From positions 1 through 58,252 of the forward strand of contig JAEZKZ010000078.1 of assembly GCA_023415305.1 (NCBI GenBank): a stretch of DNA of 58,252 bases, given 5' to 3'. This stretch comes from Bacillota bacterium. GTDB taxonomy: Bacteria > Bacillota > Clostridia > Acetivibrionales > DSM-1351. Under the pieces are notes generated by a model. The model saw only the letters and a program-made list of their open reading frames with translations, did not search any database and was not told the DNA's origin. Both the position numbers and the translations under genes were made by a program. Shown piece by piece: positions 7,767-16,988 of this stretch; position 1 is the stretch's first letter, and the number at the start of each line of letters is the position of its first letter.

Positions 7767-9497
7767 TTACAGCAGAGGTTTTATAACTTCAAGAACGTTG
7801 TTCTTCAAATCTTCCAATCTCTGTTGTGATAATTCCAAAGTCTTATCAGAAACACCGTAGTATATCTTAATTTTAGGTTCTGTTCCCGAAGGTCTTACGC
7901 AGAACCATGAACCATCCTCCATTTCAAAATAAAGAACATCCGACTCAGGTAAAGTAATCTTTTCTGTTGAGCCGTCCTCAACAATAAATTTCTCGGAATT
8001 CAGGTAATCCCTTATAGCCTTTACCTTTAGTCTTCCAAAGCTGGTATATTTAGCGGCGCGCATTGTGGACATGGCTGCTTTCATCTTCTGTAAGCCATCC
8101 TTACCCTCAAGGGTAAAGGAATTTATTCCTTCAATATAATAACCATACTTTTCAAACAAATTAATGAGTGCATCGTAAAGCGACATCCCTTTAACCTTGT
8201 AGTAGGCTGCCATTTCAGCAATAAGCATTGAAGCCACAACTGCATCCTTGTCTCTTACATCTGTTCCTGCAAGATATCCATAGCTTTCCTCAAAGCCGAA
8301 AAGGTATTTCTGATTACCCTTCTCATCTCTGAGCATAATCTGTTCACCAATAAATTTGAAGCCGGTAAGAACCTCAACAAGTTCTATGTTGTAGTATTTT
8401 GCAATTACTCTTGAAAGTTCGGTAGTAACGATAGTCTTAACAACAAAACCATTTTCAGGCAAATTTCCGGCTTCATTCATAGCTGTTAGAATATATTCCA
8501 ATAGCAGACAGCCTGTTTGATTTCCTGTAAGAACCGCATATTCTCCGTCTTTCTTCCTGACTACTACACCGACTCTGTCACTATCAGGATCAGTTCCGAT
8601 AATGAGATCCACATTATTTTCGGAAGCAAGTTTAATAGCGAGTTCAAAAGCTGATCTTTCTTCAGGATTTGGAGATTTTACTGTTGTAAATTGTGAATCA
8701 GGAAGTTCCTGCTCCTTAACAACCAGGACATTTTTGAAGCCGTTTTCAGATAGAATTCTGCGTACAGGCTTGTTTCCTGCCCCATGAAGAGGTGTGTAAA
8801 CAATTTTGAATGTGTCTGCAACCTTTGAGACAGCATCCTTGTTAACCTGCAGTGTCTTGAGCATAGCAATATAGGCATCATCAACCTCACTGCCGATTAT
8901 TTCAAGTAAACCCTTCTCTAAAGCGGCTTCCTTCGACATGGTATTTACTTTTGTGATATCAGATAATTTATTAATTTCGTCAATAACAGCATTAGAACCG
9001 TCCAAAGACAGCTGTCCGCCATCGTCACCATAAACCTTGTAACCATTATACTGTTTAGGATTGTGGCTGGCTGTAACAACAACTCCTGCTGCTGCATTTA
9101 AGTGTCTGACAGCAAAGGACAACTGAGGTGTGGGACGTAACTCATCAAAAAGGTAAGCCTTTATCCCGTTGGCGCAGAATACCTTGGCTGCCTCAAGAGA
9201 AAACTCAGGGGACATGAATCTGGAATCATAAGCAATAACAATTCCCTTGTCCTGTTTTCCGAGCTGCTTTATATAGTTTGCCAAACCCTGTGAAGCAACT
9301 CTGACAGTATAAATATTTATTCTATTAGTACCGGCTCCAATTATTCCTCTCAGACCACCGGTTCCAAATTCAAGATTCTTATAAAAGCGATCCTCAACTT
9401 CCTTGGGATCATTTTTTATTGATATAAGTTCATTTTTAGTGTCCTGATCAAAGTAATCACTTTCTAGCCAAAAATTGAGTTTCGCCATGCTATCCAT
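7767..9497 (-). CDS. Phosphoglucomutase / phosphomannomutase
   Basis: The length of 576 residues and the four domain signatures mark the alpha-D-phosphohexomutase family, of the PgcA type found in Firmicutes. The signatures are TASHNPKQYNGYK with the phosphorylated Ser, the magnesium loop GTDPDSDRVG, the sugar-binding GFKFIGEQ and FEESYGYLAG, and the phosphate-binding RPSGTEPKIKIYY near the end. It interconverts hexose 1- and 6-phosphates to feed wall polymers or glycogen. GGAGGG lies 12 bases before the ATG, a long spacing. The gene is single. Confidence 0.92.
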   Translation of the reverse strand: MDSMAKLNFWLESDYFDQDTKNELISIKNDPKEVEDRFYKNLEFGTGGLRGIIGAGTNRINIYTVRVASQGLANYIKQLGKQDKGIVIAYDSRFMSPEFSLEAAKVFCANGIKAYLFDELRPTPQLSFAVRHLNAAAGVVVTASHNPKQYNGYKVYGDDGGQLSLDGSNAVIDEINKLSDITKVNTMSKEAALEKGLLEIIGSEVDDAYIAMLKTLQVNKDAVSKVADTFKIVYTPLHGAGNKPVRRILSENGFKNVLVVKEQELPDSQFTTVKSPNPEERSAFELAIKLASENNVDLIIGTDPDSDRVGVVVRKKDGEYAVLTGNQTGCLLLEYILTAMNEAGNLPENGFVVKTIVTTELSRVIAKYYNIELVEVLTGFKFIGEQIMLRDEKGNQKYLFGFEESYGYLAGTDVRDKDAVVASMLIAEMAAYYKVKGMSLYDALINLFEKYGYYIEGINSFTLEGKDGLQKMKAAMSTMRAAKYTSFGRLKVKAIRDYLNSEKFIVEDGSTEKITLPESDVLYFEMEDGSWFCVRPSGTEPKIKIYYGVSDKTLELSQQRLEDLKNNVLEVIKPLL

Positions 9498-9602
9498 ATA
9501 AACTGTGTACCCTCCTAAAATATATCTTCAAATTCACCAATACTTACGTAGAAAAATATTCCCAGACATTATTGGATTAGTTTGGTAATAGTATAGCATA
9601 GT

Positions 9603-9634
9603 CCGGCACGAGCTGCAAGGCAGCGTAGTGCGGC
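9603..9634 (-). terminator. Hairpin right after the radical SAM gene
   Basis: GCTGC-AAG-GCAGC is flanked by GCAC and GTGC, immediately downstream of the stop codon. It lacks a U-tract, so it may be a weak terminator or a 3'-end stabiliser. Confidence 0.45.
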
Positions 9635-10981
9635 TCAATTATCTTTTCTGTCCCATAATTTTTCAGCAACAGGTGCCCAGTTATCAGCCGCCTCTCTGCA
9701 TTTCTCCGCCAGTTCTTCTACATTCTCCTGATTTTTCATATCTGTTGAGGCTGCTCCGGAGAGTTTAACCATATCTACCAGTCTGTCGGGATTATCCAGT
9801 AAAGGACAGGGCCTCAGATGATTTTCATTAAAGGGCTGATTCTTGTAATATTGCATAAAAAGAGGTGATTTCAATGCCTCCAACAAGGTTTTTTCCCGGA
9901 TATTTGAATCAGAATAGTGTATGAATGCGCAGGGCTCTATGTCTCCATTTGCATTGATATGGACATAGTACCTTCCTCCAGCCACACACCCTCCGATATA
10001 TTCTCCGTCATTCCAGAAATCCAGCGTAAAAATTGGTTTAGTGGATCTAAAGCTGCGTATCTGCCTATACATAAATTTCCGCTGTTCAGCAGTAGCCATC
10101 AGTTCAGTTGGAGCACAGGTTCCTATAGGCATATAGGTAAAAAACCAGGCAAATTTTGCTCCAAGTGAAATCATTTTGTCAAGATACTCTTCGCTTCCTA
10201 TAGTTTCAGTATTCTCACGGGTATAGCAGCAAGATATTCCGAACAGTAGCTTCTTGCTTTTTAGTATTTTCATTGCTTCTGTGACGCGATTATATACACC
10301 TGTACCTCTCCTCGCATCAGTCTCTTTTTCAAAGCCTTCGATACTGATGGCAGGAATGAAATTTTTTACACGAAGCATCTCTTCAGCAAATTTTTCATCT
10401 ATTTGTGTGCCATTTGTAAATGCTAAAAAAATACAGTCTTTGTTTTCCTCACACAAACGGATTATATCCTTTTTCCTTACCAGAGGCTCTCCACCTGAAA
10501 ATATAAAGGTATAAATACCCATTTCTCTCGCCTGCGTTATGATGCTATCCAATAAATCATTACTCATTTGTAGCCCACTTTTGTACTCAGCTGCCCAGCA
10601 ACCAGTACAATTCAAATTGCATGCGGTTGTAGGGTCCATTAATATAGTCCATGGGATATTACAATTGTTAGCTTCCTTTATTCTGTCTTGTTTTGGACTA
10701 CCTATTATAGTGGAGTTGATGACGAGATTTTCAAAAACCTTTTTACGTACTCCTTTATCTATATCAGTCCACAAACTTTTCACAAATTTGTACCAATTAC
10801 CCTCTTTATTCTCAATAGCAGTTCTGAAAGTTTTTACTTGTCGCTTGACACTTTCAGTCTTGTCAAATTTCTCTATCCACCTTAAAATTGCAGGTATGCT
10901 TTGGTCGGGATCTCGTTCCATATATCGAAGAACCCTTCTTACAAAGATAATTTTTATTAAGTTTTTGATTTTTTCAAACAT
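9635..10981 (-). CDS. Radical SAM protein with a C-terminal SPASM-like region
   Basis: This 448-residue protein carries the cluster motif CNLNCTGC (CX3CX2C) near residue 120 and the SAM-binding SGGEPL motif. A C-terminal set of Cys follows (GGCVAGG, IEPCAFIHY, RPCPLLDNP) that could hold an auxiliary cluster. The N-terminal 100 residues are helical, charged and without recognised motif. The ATG at 10981 is taken because GGAGG precedes it by nine bases; the in-frame upstream extension has no ribosome site. Substrate unknown: no precursor peptide gene is seen nearby. Confidence 0.8.
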   Translation of the reverse strand: MFEKIKNLIKIIFVRRVLRYMERDPDQSIPAILRWIEKFDKTESVKRQVKTFRTAIENKEGNWYKFVKSLWTDIDKGVRKKVFENLVINSTIIGSPKQDRIKEANNCNIPWTILMDPTTACNLNCTGCWAAEYKSGLQMSNDLLDSIITQAREMGIYTFIFSGGEPLVRKKDIIRLCEENKDCIFLAFTNGTQIDEKFAEEMLRVKNFIPAISIEGFEKETDARRGTGVYNRVTEAMKILKSKKLLFGISCCYTRENTETIGSEEYLDKMISLGAKFAWFFTYMPIGTCAPTELMATAEQRKFMYRQIRSFRSTKPIFTLDFWNDGEYIGGCVAGGRYYVHINANGDIEPCAFIHYSDSNIREKTLLEALKSPLFMQYYKNQPFNENHLRPCPLLDNPDRLVDMVKLSGAASTDMKNQENVEELAEKCREAADNWAPVAEKLWDRKDN

Positions 10982-11174
10982 AAATTCATACCTCCATAGG
11001 CATATATCAATATCATATGCACTGAAGGTACAATGAGCCACTACTGACAAAAAACATCTTACAGTCAATCTTGAATTCTAGGTTTACATAACGTTATATT
11101 ATAGCACCCAGTTATAAATAAAAGCATAGTATATTATAGGTTAAAATGGAGTATTATGTGGGGGTTTCGATAAT

Positions 11175-11588
11175 ATGAAGTATTTAAAACTGCTTATTTT
11201 ATTTGCAATCGGAGGTTTCTTTTACTATTTTCTTGAACGTATGTATAATGGATATTCTGCATGGCCAATGATTATTGTGGGTGGAACCTGTTTCGTACTT
11301 ATAGGGTTAATTAATGAATTATTCACCTGGGTAATGCCCTTGTGGCTCCAAGGTATCGTATCAGCTGTTTTGGTTACCACCGTAGAATACGTATCCGGGC
11401 TGATTCTAAACGTATGGCTGAAGCTGAATATATGGGATTACAGCAATTTACCCTTCAATCTTCAAGGGCAGATATGTCTTTATTATGGGGTTCTTTGGAT
11501 TTTTATAAGCCTCGGAGCTATTATATTTGATGATTGGCTCAGATATTGGCTCTTTGATGAAGAAAAGCCTAAATACAAATTGTTTTAA
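11175..11588 (+). CDS. Small multi-pass membrane protein of the CmpB / putative ABC-transporter type IV family
   Basis: The 137-residue product has four predicted membrane segments, and its end, NIWDYSNLPFNLQGQICLYY followed by FDDWLR, is characteristic of the family named ABC_trans_CmpB. Despite the name no ATPase partner is adjacent and the function is unproven. GGGGG precedes the ATG by about eight bases. Single gene. Confidence 0.7.
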   Translation: MKYLKLLILFAIGGFFYYFLERMYNGYSAWPMIIVGGTCFVLIGLINELFTWVMPLWLQGIVSAVLVTTVEYVSGLILNVWLKLNIWDYSNLPFNLQGQICLYYGVLWIFISLGAIIFDDWLRYWLFDEEKPKYKLF

Positions 11589-11686
11589 GTCCTATCGAAT
11601 TTAATCAGAGAATTAATTGTTTTTAGATATGATTTTACATTAACATAATATATGAATAAGCTATAGTATCCAGCATAGTTATAACC

Positions 11687-11740
11687 TGAACCGACCTCCA
11701 ATTGTTAGACCTAAAAATCTAACAATTGGAGGTCGGTTCA
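11687..11740. repeat. Perfect 23-bp inverted repeat
   Basis: The arms 11687-11709 and 11718-11740 are exact complements (TGAACCGACCTCC... and ...GGAGGTCGGTTCA) around an 8-nt loop. There is no U-tract on either side, so it is not a standard intrinsic terminator. It sits between the convergent genes at 11588 and 11796. Confidence 0.8.
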
Positions 11741-11795
11741 CAGTCTGGACGCTTTTATTTAATATTGATTTTATTTGTCTGTTTCTTAATGTATA

Positions 11796-11975
11796 CTAGA
11801 CCTTATCGATATTGATGTTCAAGCCTTCTTCCTTCTTTTTTTCAAGTAGTTTTTTTACAATATATACTGCCCCTCCGGTTCCAATCGCAGTTGCGCTACC
11901 CAGTAGACAACCTTTTGCAACATCGTTTTTTTGAACTGCCTTGCCTAAGCTTAGCATTAATTTCATTAATTCCAT
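11796..11975 (-). CDS. Small single-pass membrane protein, unrecognised
   Basis: The 59-residue product has one Gly/Ala-rich hydrophobic segment (GSATAIGTGGAVYIVKKLL) followed by a Lys/Glu-rich tail. The ATG at 11975 is selected because GGAGG lies about eight bases upstream; the longer frame from 12065 runs through the terminator at 12050-12083. No family is recognised. Topology suggests an inner-membrane anchor. Confidence 0.6.
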   Translation of the reverse strand: MELMKLMLSLGKAVQKNDVAKGCLLGSATAIGTGGAVYIVKKLLEKKKEEGLNINIDKV

Positions 11976-12049
11976 TTGCTTCAACCTCCGGTTTGAATAA
12001 TTAATACAATTTATTATATTAATTCTCATGTAAATCAGTGAGCATAATA

Positions 12050-12083
12050 TAAAAACCGTAACCAATTATGTAACAGTTACGGC
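12050..12083 (-). terminator. Intrinsic terminator
   Basis: On the minus strand CCGTAAC (12076-12082) pairs with GTTACGG (12056-12062), followed by TTTTTATATT. It ends the cysteine-hydrolase-like gene upstream. Confidence 0.8.
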
Positions 12084-12125
12084 TCACATATTTAAAAATG
12101 TTTTATTTTTGGACATTGCATATAA

Positions 12126-12773
12126 TTAGCTGGCCATATTATTTCTCTTTAACAAGTTGTAGAAATGGTTAAAGGTATTAGCCATTTCCCTGATAAAACC
12201 CAGTTTAATATAAAAGCTGCCAGACTCAATATCCGCGTGACTTATAGGTTTATAGTTCTTTAAACAACCACAAAAAACAGTATACTTGTCCAAAAACTTC
12301 TGCATTTCATCGGGCACGATGTTTTTAGTTATATGGCTGTCCGGGATAATATGTCCTTTTAAAAGGGATTGGGCAACAAAGTCAGAGCAGGTATACGCCT
12401 TATAGGTATTGAATCTGTATCCAATAATTACACCTAATGCCGCCAGCGTGTTATACATATTCTCCTCCTGGTCATCTCTGATACTGTAGATAAATCCTTT
12501 TATTTCTTCAAATTGATTTTCTGTTACTGGAATTTTATATACTTTTATATAGACATCATCAAATTCCCTACCATGGGAGAGTCTTTGTGGAAACTCTTTT
12601 ACAAACCCTCCAACTAATGGGTTTGAAGCTCTATAACGAGCGAAGGAGTACATCTCTTCCAAACCTTCGCTCAAGCTTATGGATGAGTGATTGAAGGAAC
12701 TTCTGGTAAATATCCTTATAAACTTCCCCATAATTGTAGGAGTAGCGGATAAAATAACATATATATTCTGCAT
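12126..12773 (-). CDS. Probable permuted papain-fold cysteine hydrolase (YiiX/NlpC-P60 like)
   Basis: Two short motifs suggest the permuted NlpC/P60 or YiiX fold: FNHSSISLSEGL, with a His near the N-terminus, and YTCSDFVAQSL, with the likely nucleophilic Cys near residue 140. Such proteins hydrolyse amide or ester bonds in lipids or cell-wall peptides. There is no signal peptide in the chosen 215-residue form. The ATG at 12773 is used because GGAGG lies seven bases upstream; the 12899 start has none and its extension crosses a 20-bp tandem duplication. Confidence 0.6.
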   Translation of the reverse strand: MQNIYVILSATPTIMGKFIRIFTRSSFNHSSISLSEGLEEMYSFARYRASNPLVGGFVKEFPQRLSHGREFDDVYIKVYKIPVTENQFEEIKGFIYSIRDDQEENMYNTLAALGVIIGYRFNTYKAYTCSDFVAQSLLKGHIIPDSHITKNIVPDEMQKFLDKYTVFCGCLKNYKPISHADIESGSFYIKLGFIREMANTFNHFYNLLKRNNMAS

Positions 12774-12885
12774 ATAAACCTCCATGAGCCACATTGTAGC
12801 CACAAATAGTAATGAAAATATATATCCTTTATCGCAATGGGGCGAATAAAGGAGGCTGAAAAGCTGGTAAACAATACCTGGTATA

Positions 12886-12925
12886 AGTTTATACAACATA
12901 TGAAAAGTTTATACAACATATGAAA
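12886..12925. repeat. Exact tandem duplication of 20 bp
   Basis: The unit AGTTTATACAACATATGAAA occurs twice without a gap upstream of the cysteine-hydrolase-like gene. It probably arose by slippage and may alter promoter spacing. Confidence 0.9.
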
Positions 12926-13002
12926 AGTCTTTTCATCAGTTGGTACATTACGGAAATATATACGAAAAATAGTATGAAAATGTATGATTTATCTCAGGCA
13001 GT

Positions 13003-13701
13003 TCAGTTAAAAAACCCCAGTTTAAATAATATAGTTGCTGCAATTACTGTCATCAGACCGGCAAGTCCAATAGCAAGACCGCTCATAGCACCTTCCGTCT
13101 CTCCAAGCTCCACTGCTTTTGTTGTCCCCAGGGCATGCGCTGATGTACCTATCGCAATACCTTTTGCAGTTTTATCTCCAATACGAAACACTTTCAGCAA
13201 GGCAGGCGCGGAAACCGCACCAACTATACCGGTTATTATTATTGCAGCAACAGTCACAGATGGAATACCCTGAAGCTGCTTCGACAGTTCGATACCCAGA
13301 GGTGTTGTAATTGACTTCGGAATAAGGGATGCAAGCAATTCAGGTGACAGATTGAAGGCCTTTCCCATCAGCCATACACTTATAATAGCTGTAATACATC
13401 CCACAAGAACACCACCGACAATTGCTATATAATCCTTTTTCAGGGAATTTATATTTTTATACAACGGAACAGCCAGTATAACGGTAGCAGGAGTTAAAAA
13501 CATTGAAATAAAGTCCCCGCCCTTTTTATAATCCTCCAGAGGAATTTTCAGTAATATCAGAATCCCTATTACAATCATTATGGCAAGCATAAGAGGATTT
13601 AAAAAGGCAAGTTTGGTTTTTCTGTTAATAAATATACCAATTTCAAACGCCAGAATTGATATTAATAGTCCAAAAACAGGTGACGAAATTATTTCCTTCA
13701 T
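13003..13701 (-). CDS. lrgB: LrgB/CidB-family membrane protein
   Basis: The 232-residue, strongly hydrophobic protein matches the LrgB family, including the conserved PKSITTPLGIELSK segment and HALGTTKA near the end. It acts with the LrgA protein. Known roles in the family are control of murein hydrolase activity or export of small organic acids such as pyruvate. The start overlaps the lrgA stop by four bases, with GGAGGAAGG before it, so the two are translationally coupled. Confidence 0.9.
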   Translation of the reverse strand: MKEIISSPVFGLLISILAFEIGIFINRKTKLAFLNPLMLAIMIVIGILILLKIPLEDYKKGGDFISMFLTPATVILAVPLYKNINSLKKDYIAIVGGVLVGCITAIISVWLMGKAFNLSPELLASLIPKSITTPLGIELSKQLQGIPSVTVAAIIITGIVGAVSAPALLKVFRIGDKTAKGIAIGTSAHALGTTKAVELGETEGAMSGLAIGLAGLMTVIAATILFKLGFFN

Positions 13702-14048
13702 CTAGCCTTCCTCCTCTTAATCAGCTGTACTGTCAATCCGGTAACTATCATTACAAGAACTGTGGTAACTACACATATTACTGTAATGGAAACAAGATTC
13801 TTTTTAAGTATTCCGACATACGCCAACAGTCCTACTCCAGAGGGGATAAAGAAGAAAGCCAGGTGGTCCAAAAGAAATTTACTTATTTCATCAATCATTT
13901 CAATTTTAATCAACCCAGTTGACAGGCAGATAAAAAGTAGTATCATGCCTATAATACTTCCGGGGAGCGGAATGTGTACAACCTTATTCAGTACTTCTCC
14001 GATAACGCAAATTATTAGTATAATCAGGAACTGTCTCAGTAATTTCAT
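13698..14048 (-). CDS. lrgA: LrgA/CidA-family holin-like protein
   Basis: The 116-residue product has four membrane segments and the family signature HIPLPGSIIGMILLF near residue 30. It is the first gene of a two-gene unit with lrgB. No two-component regulator such as LytSR is next to it, so control is unknown. The ribosome site before the ATG is weak. Confidence 0.9.
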   Translation of the reverse strand: MKLLRQFLIILIICVIGEVLNKVVHIPLPGSIIGMILLFICLSTGLIKIEMIDEISKFLLDHLAFFFIPSGVGLLAYVGILKKNLVSITVICVVTTVLVMIVTGLTVQLIKRRKAR

Positions 14049-14090
14049 TTTATCAACTTAACCCCAAATATGATATTTATAAAGCCTACA

Positions 14091-16070
14091 CTAAACCCTC
14101 TTTTTTAGTTCTTCCAATTTGTCTCTCAGCTCTGCCGCACGTTCAAACTGCAGTTCCGAAGCAGCCTGTTTCATTTCCTTCTGAAACTTTGCGATAAGGC
14201 TTTCCAGTTCCTCCTGCGACATAGGATTTGGTTTTTCCTTACCAGTATAATATGTTTCACCTTCCTCTGCAACCTTTGTAGCCTCTATCAAATCTCTGAC
14301 AGACTTTTGTATTGTGGTAGGCACAATACCGTGAGCTCTGTTATAATCCATCTGAAGCTGTCTTCTTCTGTTGGTTTCACTTATAGCTCGGTTCATTGAA
14401 CCGGTTATGCTGTCCGCATACATAATAACCTTACCTTCAGAGTTTCTTGCCGCACGTCCGATGGTCTGTATAAGTGAAGTTTCCGATCTCAGGAAGCCTT
14501 CCTTATCGGCATCAAGAATTGCCACAAGCGAAACCTCAGGTAAATCCAAACCTTCTCTAAGCAAATTTATTCCAATAAGCACATCAAACACTCCTAGACG
14601 TAAATCCCTGATTATTTCCATTCTTTCGAAGGTTTCAACATCTGAATGAAGATACTTAACTTTTATATCCAGTTCCTTCATGTAATCGGTCAGATCTTCA
14701 GCCATTTTCTTGGTAAGCGTGGTAACAAGTACCCTCTGACCCTTTTCTGCTCTTAAATTAATCTCGCCAATAAGATCATCTATCTGCCCCTTCACCGGTC
14801 TAATAATTATCTCAGGGTCGATGAGTCCGGTTGGTCTGATTATTTGTTCCACTATCTGGGTGGAATGCTCCTTTTCATATGCTGCCGGTGTAGCACTGAC
14901 ATAAATAACCTGCTTTACACGCTCTTCAAACTCGTTAAATTTAAGCGGTCTGTTATCAAAAGCTGAAGGTAGTCTGAAACCATATTCAACAAGAGACTCT
15001 TTTCTTGACCTGTCGCCATTGTACATAGCTCCAACTTGTGACACTGTAACGTGGGATTCGTCTATAACAAGTAAATAATCATCCGGGAAATAATCCATCA
15101 GTGTATAGGGGGCACTTCCCGACTCCCTGCCGCTGATGTGTCTTGAATAGTTTTCTATTCCCTGACAAAAGCCTATTTCAGACATCATTTCCAAATCATA
15201 TCTGGTTCTTTGCTCAAGCCTTTGGGCTTCCAGGAGCTTACCCTCCATTTTTAACTGTTCTAGACGCTCCTCCAGCTCCTTTTCAATTGTAACCATGGCT
15301 TTTTCCATTTTAGGTCTGGTAGTAGCATAGTGAGAAGCCGGAAAAACAGCTATATGAGATCTGGTTCCGACTACCTCTCCTGTGAGGTAATCAACTTCTG
15401 TTATTCTCTCTATCTCATCCCCAAAAAACTCAACTCTTAAAACCATTTCAGAACTGTTAGCCGGGAAGATTTCAAGTACGTCACCCCTTGCCCTGAATCT
15501 ACCTCTTCTGAAGTCTATTTCATTTCTCTCGTACTGAATATCAACCAGCTTGCGGATTATTTCATCTCTATCCTTCTGCATCCCTACTCTAAGTGAAAGC
15601 ATAAGGTCTGTATAGTCCTCCGGGTCACCCAAACCGTAGATACAGGAAACACTCGCAACAATAATTACATCTTGTCTTTCAAAGAGGGCAGCAGTTGCAG
15701 AGTGACGGAGCTTATCTATTTCCTCATTTATGGAGGAATCTTTTTCAATATAGGTATCGGTTGAAGGAATATAGGCTTCTGGCTGATAGTAGTCGTAATA
15801 ACTTACAAAATACTCTACAACATTGTTGGGAAAAAATTCTTTGAACTCACTGCATAGCTGAGCAGCAAGGGTCTTATTATGAGCAATTACCAGTGTAGGC
15901 TTTTGAACCTGTTCTATAACCTTGGCGATTGTATAGGTCTTTCCCGAACCGGTGACCCCCAAAAGAGTCTGATGCTTTTGACCTTCGGTAATGCCCCTGC
16001 TCAACTTTTCTATGGCAACAGGCTGATCGCCCTTTGGTTTATATTCTGATACAACTTCAAATCTATTCAT
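14091..16070 (-). CDS. uvrB: Excinuclease ABC subunit B
   Basis: At 659 residues this is full-length UvrB, the helicase-like damage-verification subunit of nucleotide excision repair. Visible are the Walker A GVTGSGKTYT, the beta-hairpin tyrosines in YYDYYQPEAYIPSTDTYIE, the DESHVT box, the helicase motif RAARNSEG, and a C-terminal UVR domain (QFERAAELRDKLEELKK) that contacts UvrC. GGAGGG precedes the ATG. uvrA and uvrC are not in the window, so here the gene appears single. Confidence 0.98.
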   Translation of the reverse strand: MNRFEVVSEYKPKGDQPVAIEKLSRGITEGQKHQTLLGVTGSGKTYTIAKVIEQVQKPTLVIAHNKTLAAQLCSEFKEFFPNNVVEYFVSYYDYYQPEAYIPSTDTYIEKDSSINEEIDKLRHSATAALFERQDVIIVASVSCIYGLGDPEDYTDLMLSLRVGMQKDRDEIIRKLVDIQYERNEIDFRRGRFRARGDVLEIFPANSSEMVLRVEFFGDEIERITEVDYLTGEVVGTRSHIAVFPASHYATTRPKMEKAMVTIEKELEERLEQLKMEGKLLEAQRLEQRTRYDLEMMSEIGFCQGIENYSRHISGRESGSAPYTLMDYFPDDYLLVIDESHVTVSQVGAMYNGDRSRKESLVEYGFRLPSAFDNRPLKFNEFEERVKQVIYVSATPAAYEKEHSTQIVEQIIRPTGLIDPEIIIRPVKGQIDDLIGEINLRAEKGQRVLVTTLTKKMAEDLTDYMKELDIKVKYLHSDVETFERMEIIRDLRLGVFDVLIGINLLREGLDLPEVSLVAILDADKEGFLRSETSLIQTIGRAARNSEGKVIMYADSITGSMNRAISETNRRRQLQMDYNRAHGIVPTTIQKSVRDLIEATKVAEEGETYYTGKEKPNPMSQEELESLIAKFQKEMKQAASELQFERAAELRDKLEELKKRV

Positions 16071-16160
16071 ATACCCTCCATTATTTCAATACAGGATTCA
16101 ATATTAAATGACACATTTATTAATTAACAGTCATTTAAACAACCAAATTAAATTATAACA

Positions 16161-16206
16161 TAAAACGCAATCAAAGCAAACATACGTTTGCTTTGATTGC
16201 GTTTTA
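16161..16206. terminator. Perfect 21-bp terminator hairpin
   Basis: TAAAACGCAATC... (from 16161) pairs perfectly with ...GATTGCGTTTTA (to 16206) around the loop ATAC. A runs and T runs at the ends make it active on both strands. It ends mntP transcription ahead of uvrB. Confidence 0.9.
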
Positions 16207-16332
16207 CAGGAAGTATTCAGCTATGCAGCTCTGCATCTGAATACACCAATATATTTTCTAGATTATATAATATAGGATAAATAAACTTAAACATTAAAAT
16301 AGATTAATAAACATCAAAATTGATAAAAAACA

Positions 16333-16896
16333 TTAAAATAACATATGCTCAATAAATATTTTTACACCAATTGAAATTAATATTAATCCTCCGGCAATTC
16401 CAGCTCTTTTTCCGAGCATATTACCAAACCGTTTTGCAACCAGTATTGCAATTGCGCAACAAATAAAGGTTACAATACTGATGATGGTTATTGAATAAAA
16501 TATATTAACATTAAGGGCTGACAGGCTTATTCCAACAGCAAGAGCATCAATACTTGTTGCTACGGCCTGAACAAATAGCAGCCTATATGTAAGTTTAAAC
16601 AGGGAACATTCCTGTTCTACATCAGCGGTGATTGCTTCATGGAGCATTTTGCCTCCGATGATAGCCAATAGAATAAATGCTATCCAGTGGTCAAAGCGAC
16701 TGATAACAGCCTCAAAATTATTTGCGGCAAAAAAACCTATTAGCGGCATTATACCTTGAAAAGCCGCAAACATTAATGCCATCTTTAATATGTGTTTTAG
16801 CTTAATCTTATTTATACATATAGAATTGGAAATAGATACTGCTGCTGCATCCATCGACAGTCCCAACGCTAATAGTATTATTTCGGTTATTGCCAT
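16333..16896 (-). CDS. mntP: Manganese efflux pump MntP
   Basis: The 187-residue protein has six hydrophobic segments and the two family repeats with conserved Asp: GLSMDAAAVSISN near the start and SIDALAVGISLSA in the second half. MntP exports manganese when it is in excess. GGAG precedes the ATG. The 90-nt upstream gap is too short for a yybP-ykoY manganese riboswitch, which often controls this gene elsewhere. Confidence 0.92.
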   Translation of the reverse strand: MAITEIILLALGLSMDAAAVSISNSICINKIKLKHILKMALMFAAFQGIMPLIGFFAANNFEAVISRFDHWIAFILLAIIGGKMLHEAITADVEQECSLFKLTYRLLFVQAVATSIDALAVGISLSALNVNIFYSITIISIVTFICCAIAILVAKRFGNMLGKRAGIAGGLILISIGVKIFIEHMLF

Positions 16897-16988
16897 ACAA
16901 TATCTCCTAACAATATCAGTATATTACAAAAAACAGGAACCATTCCACTACAGTCAAGTTGACTTATGAAATGATTCCGGCCCATTTC

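Noticed and set aside
16897..16988. Manganese riboswitch before mntP
   Set aside because: The upstream gap is about 90 nt and no yybP-ykoY core is present.
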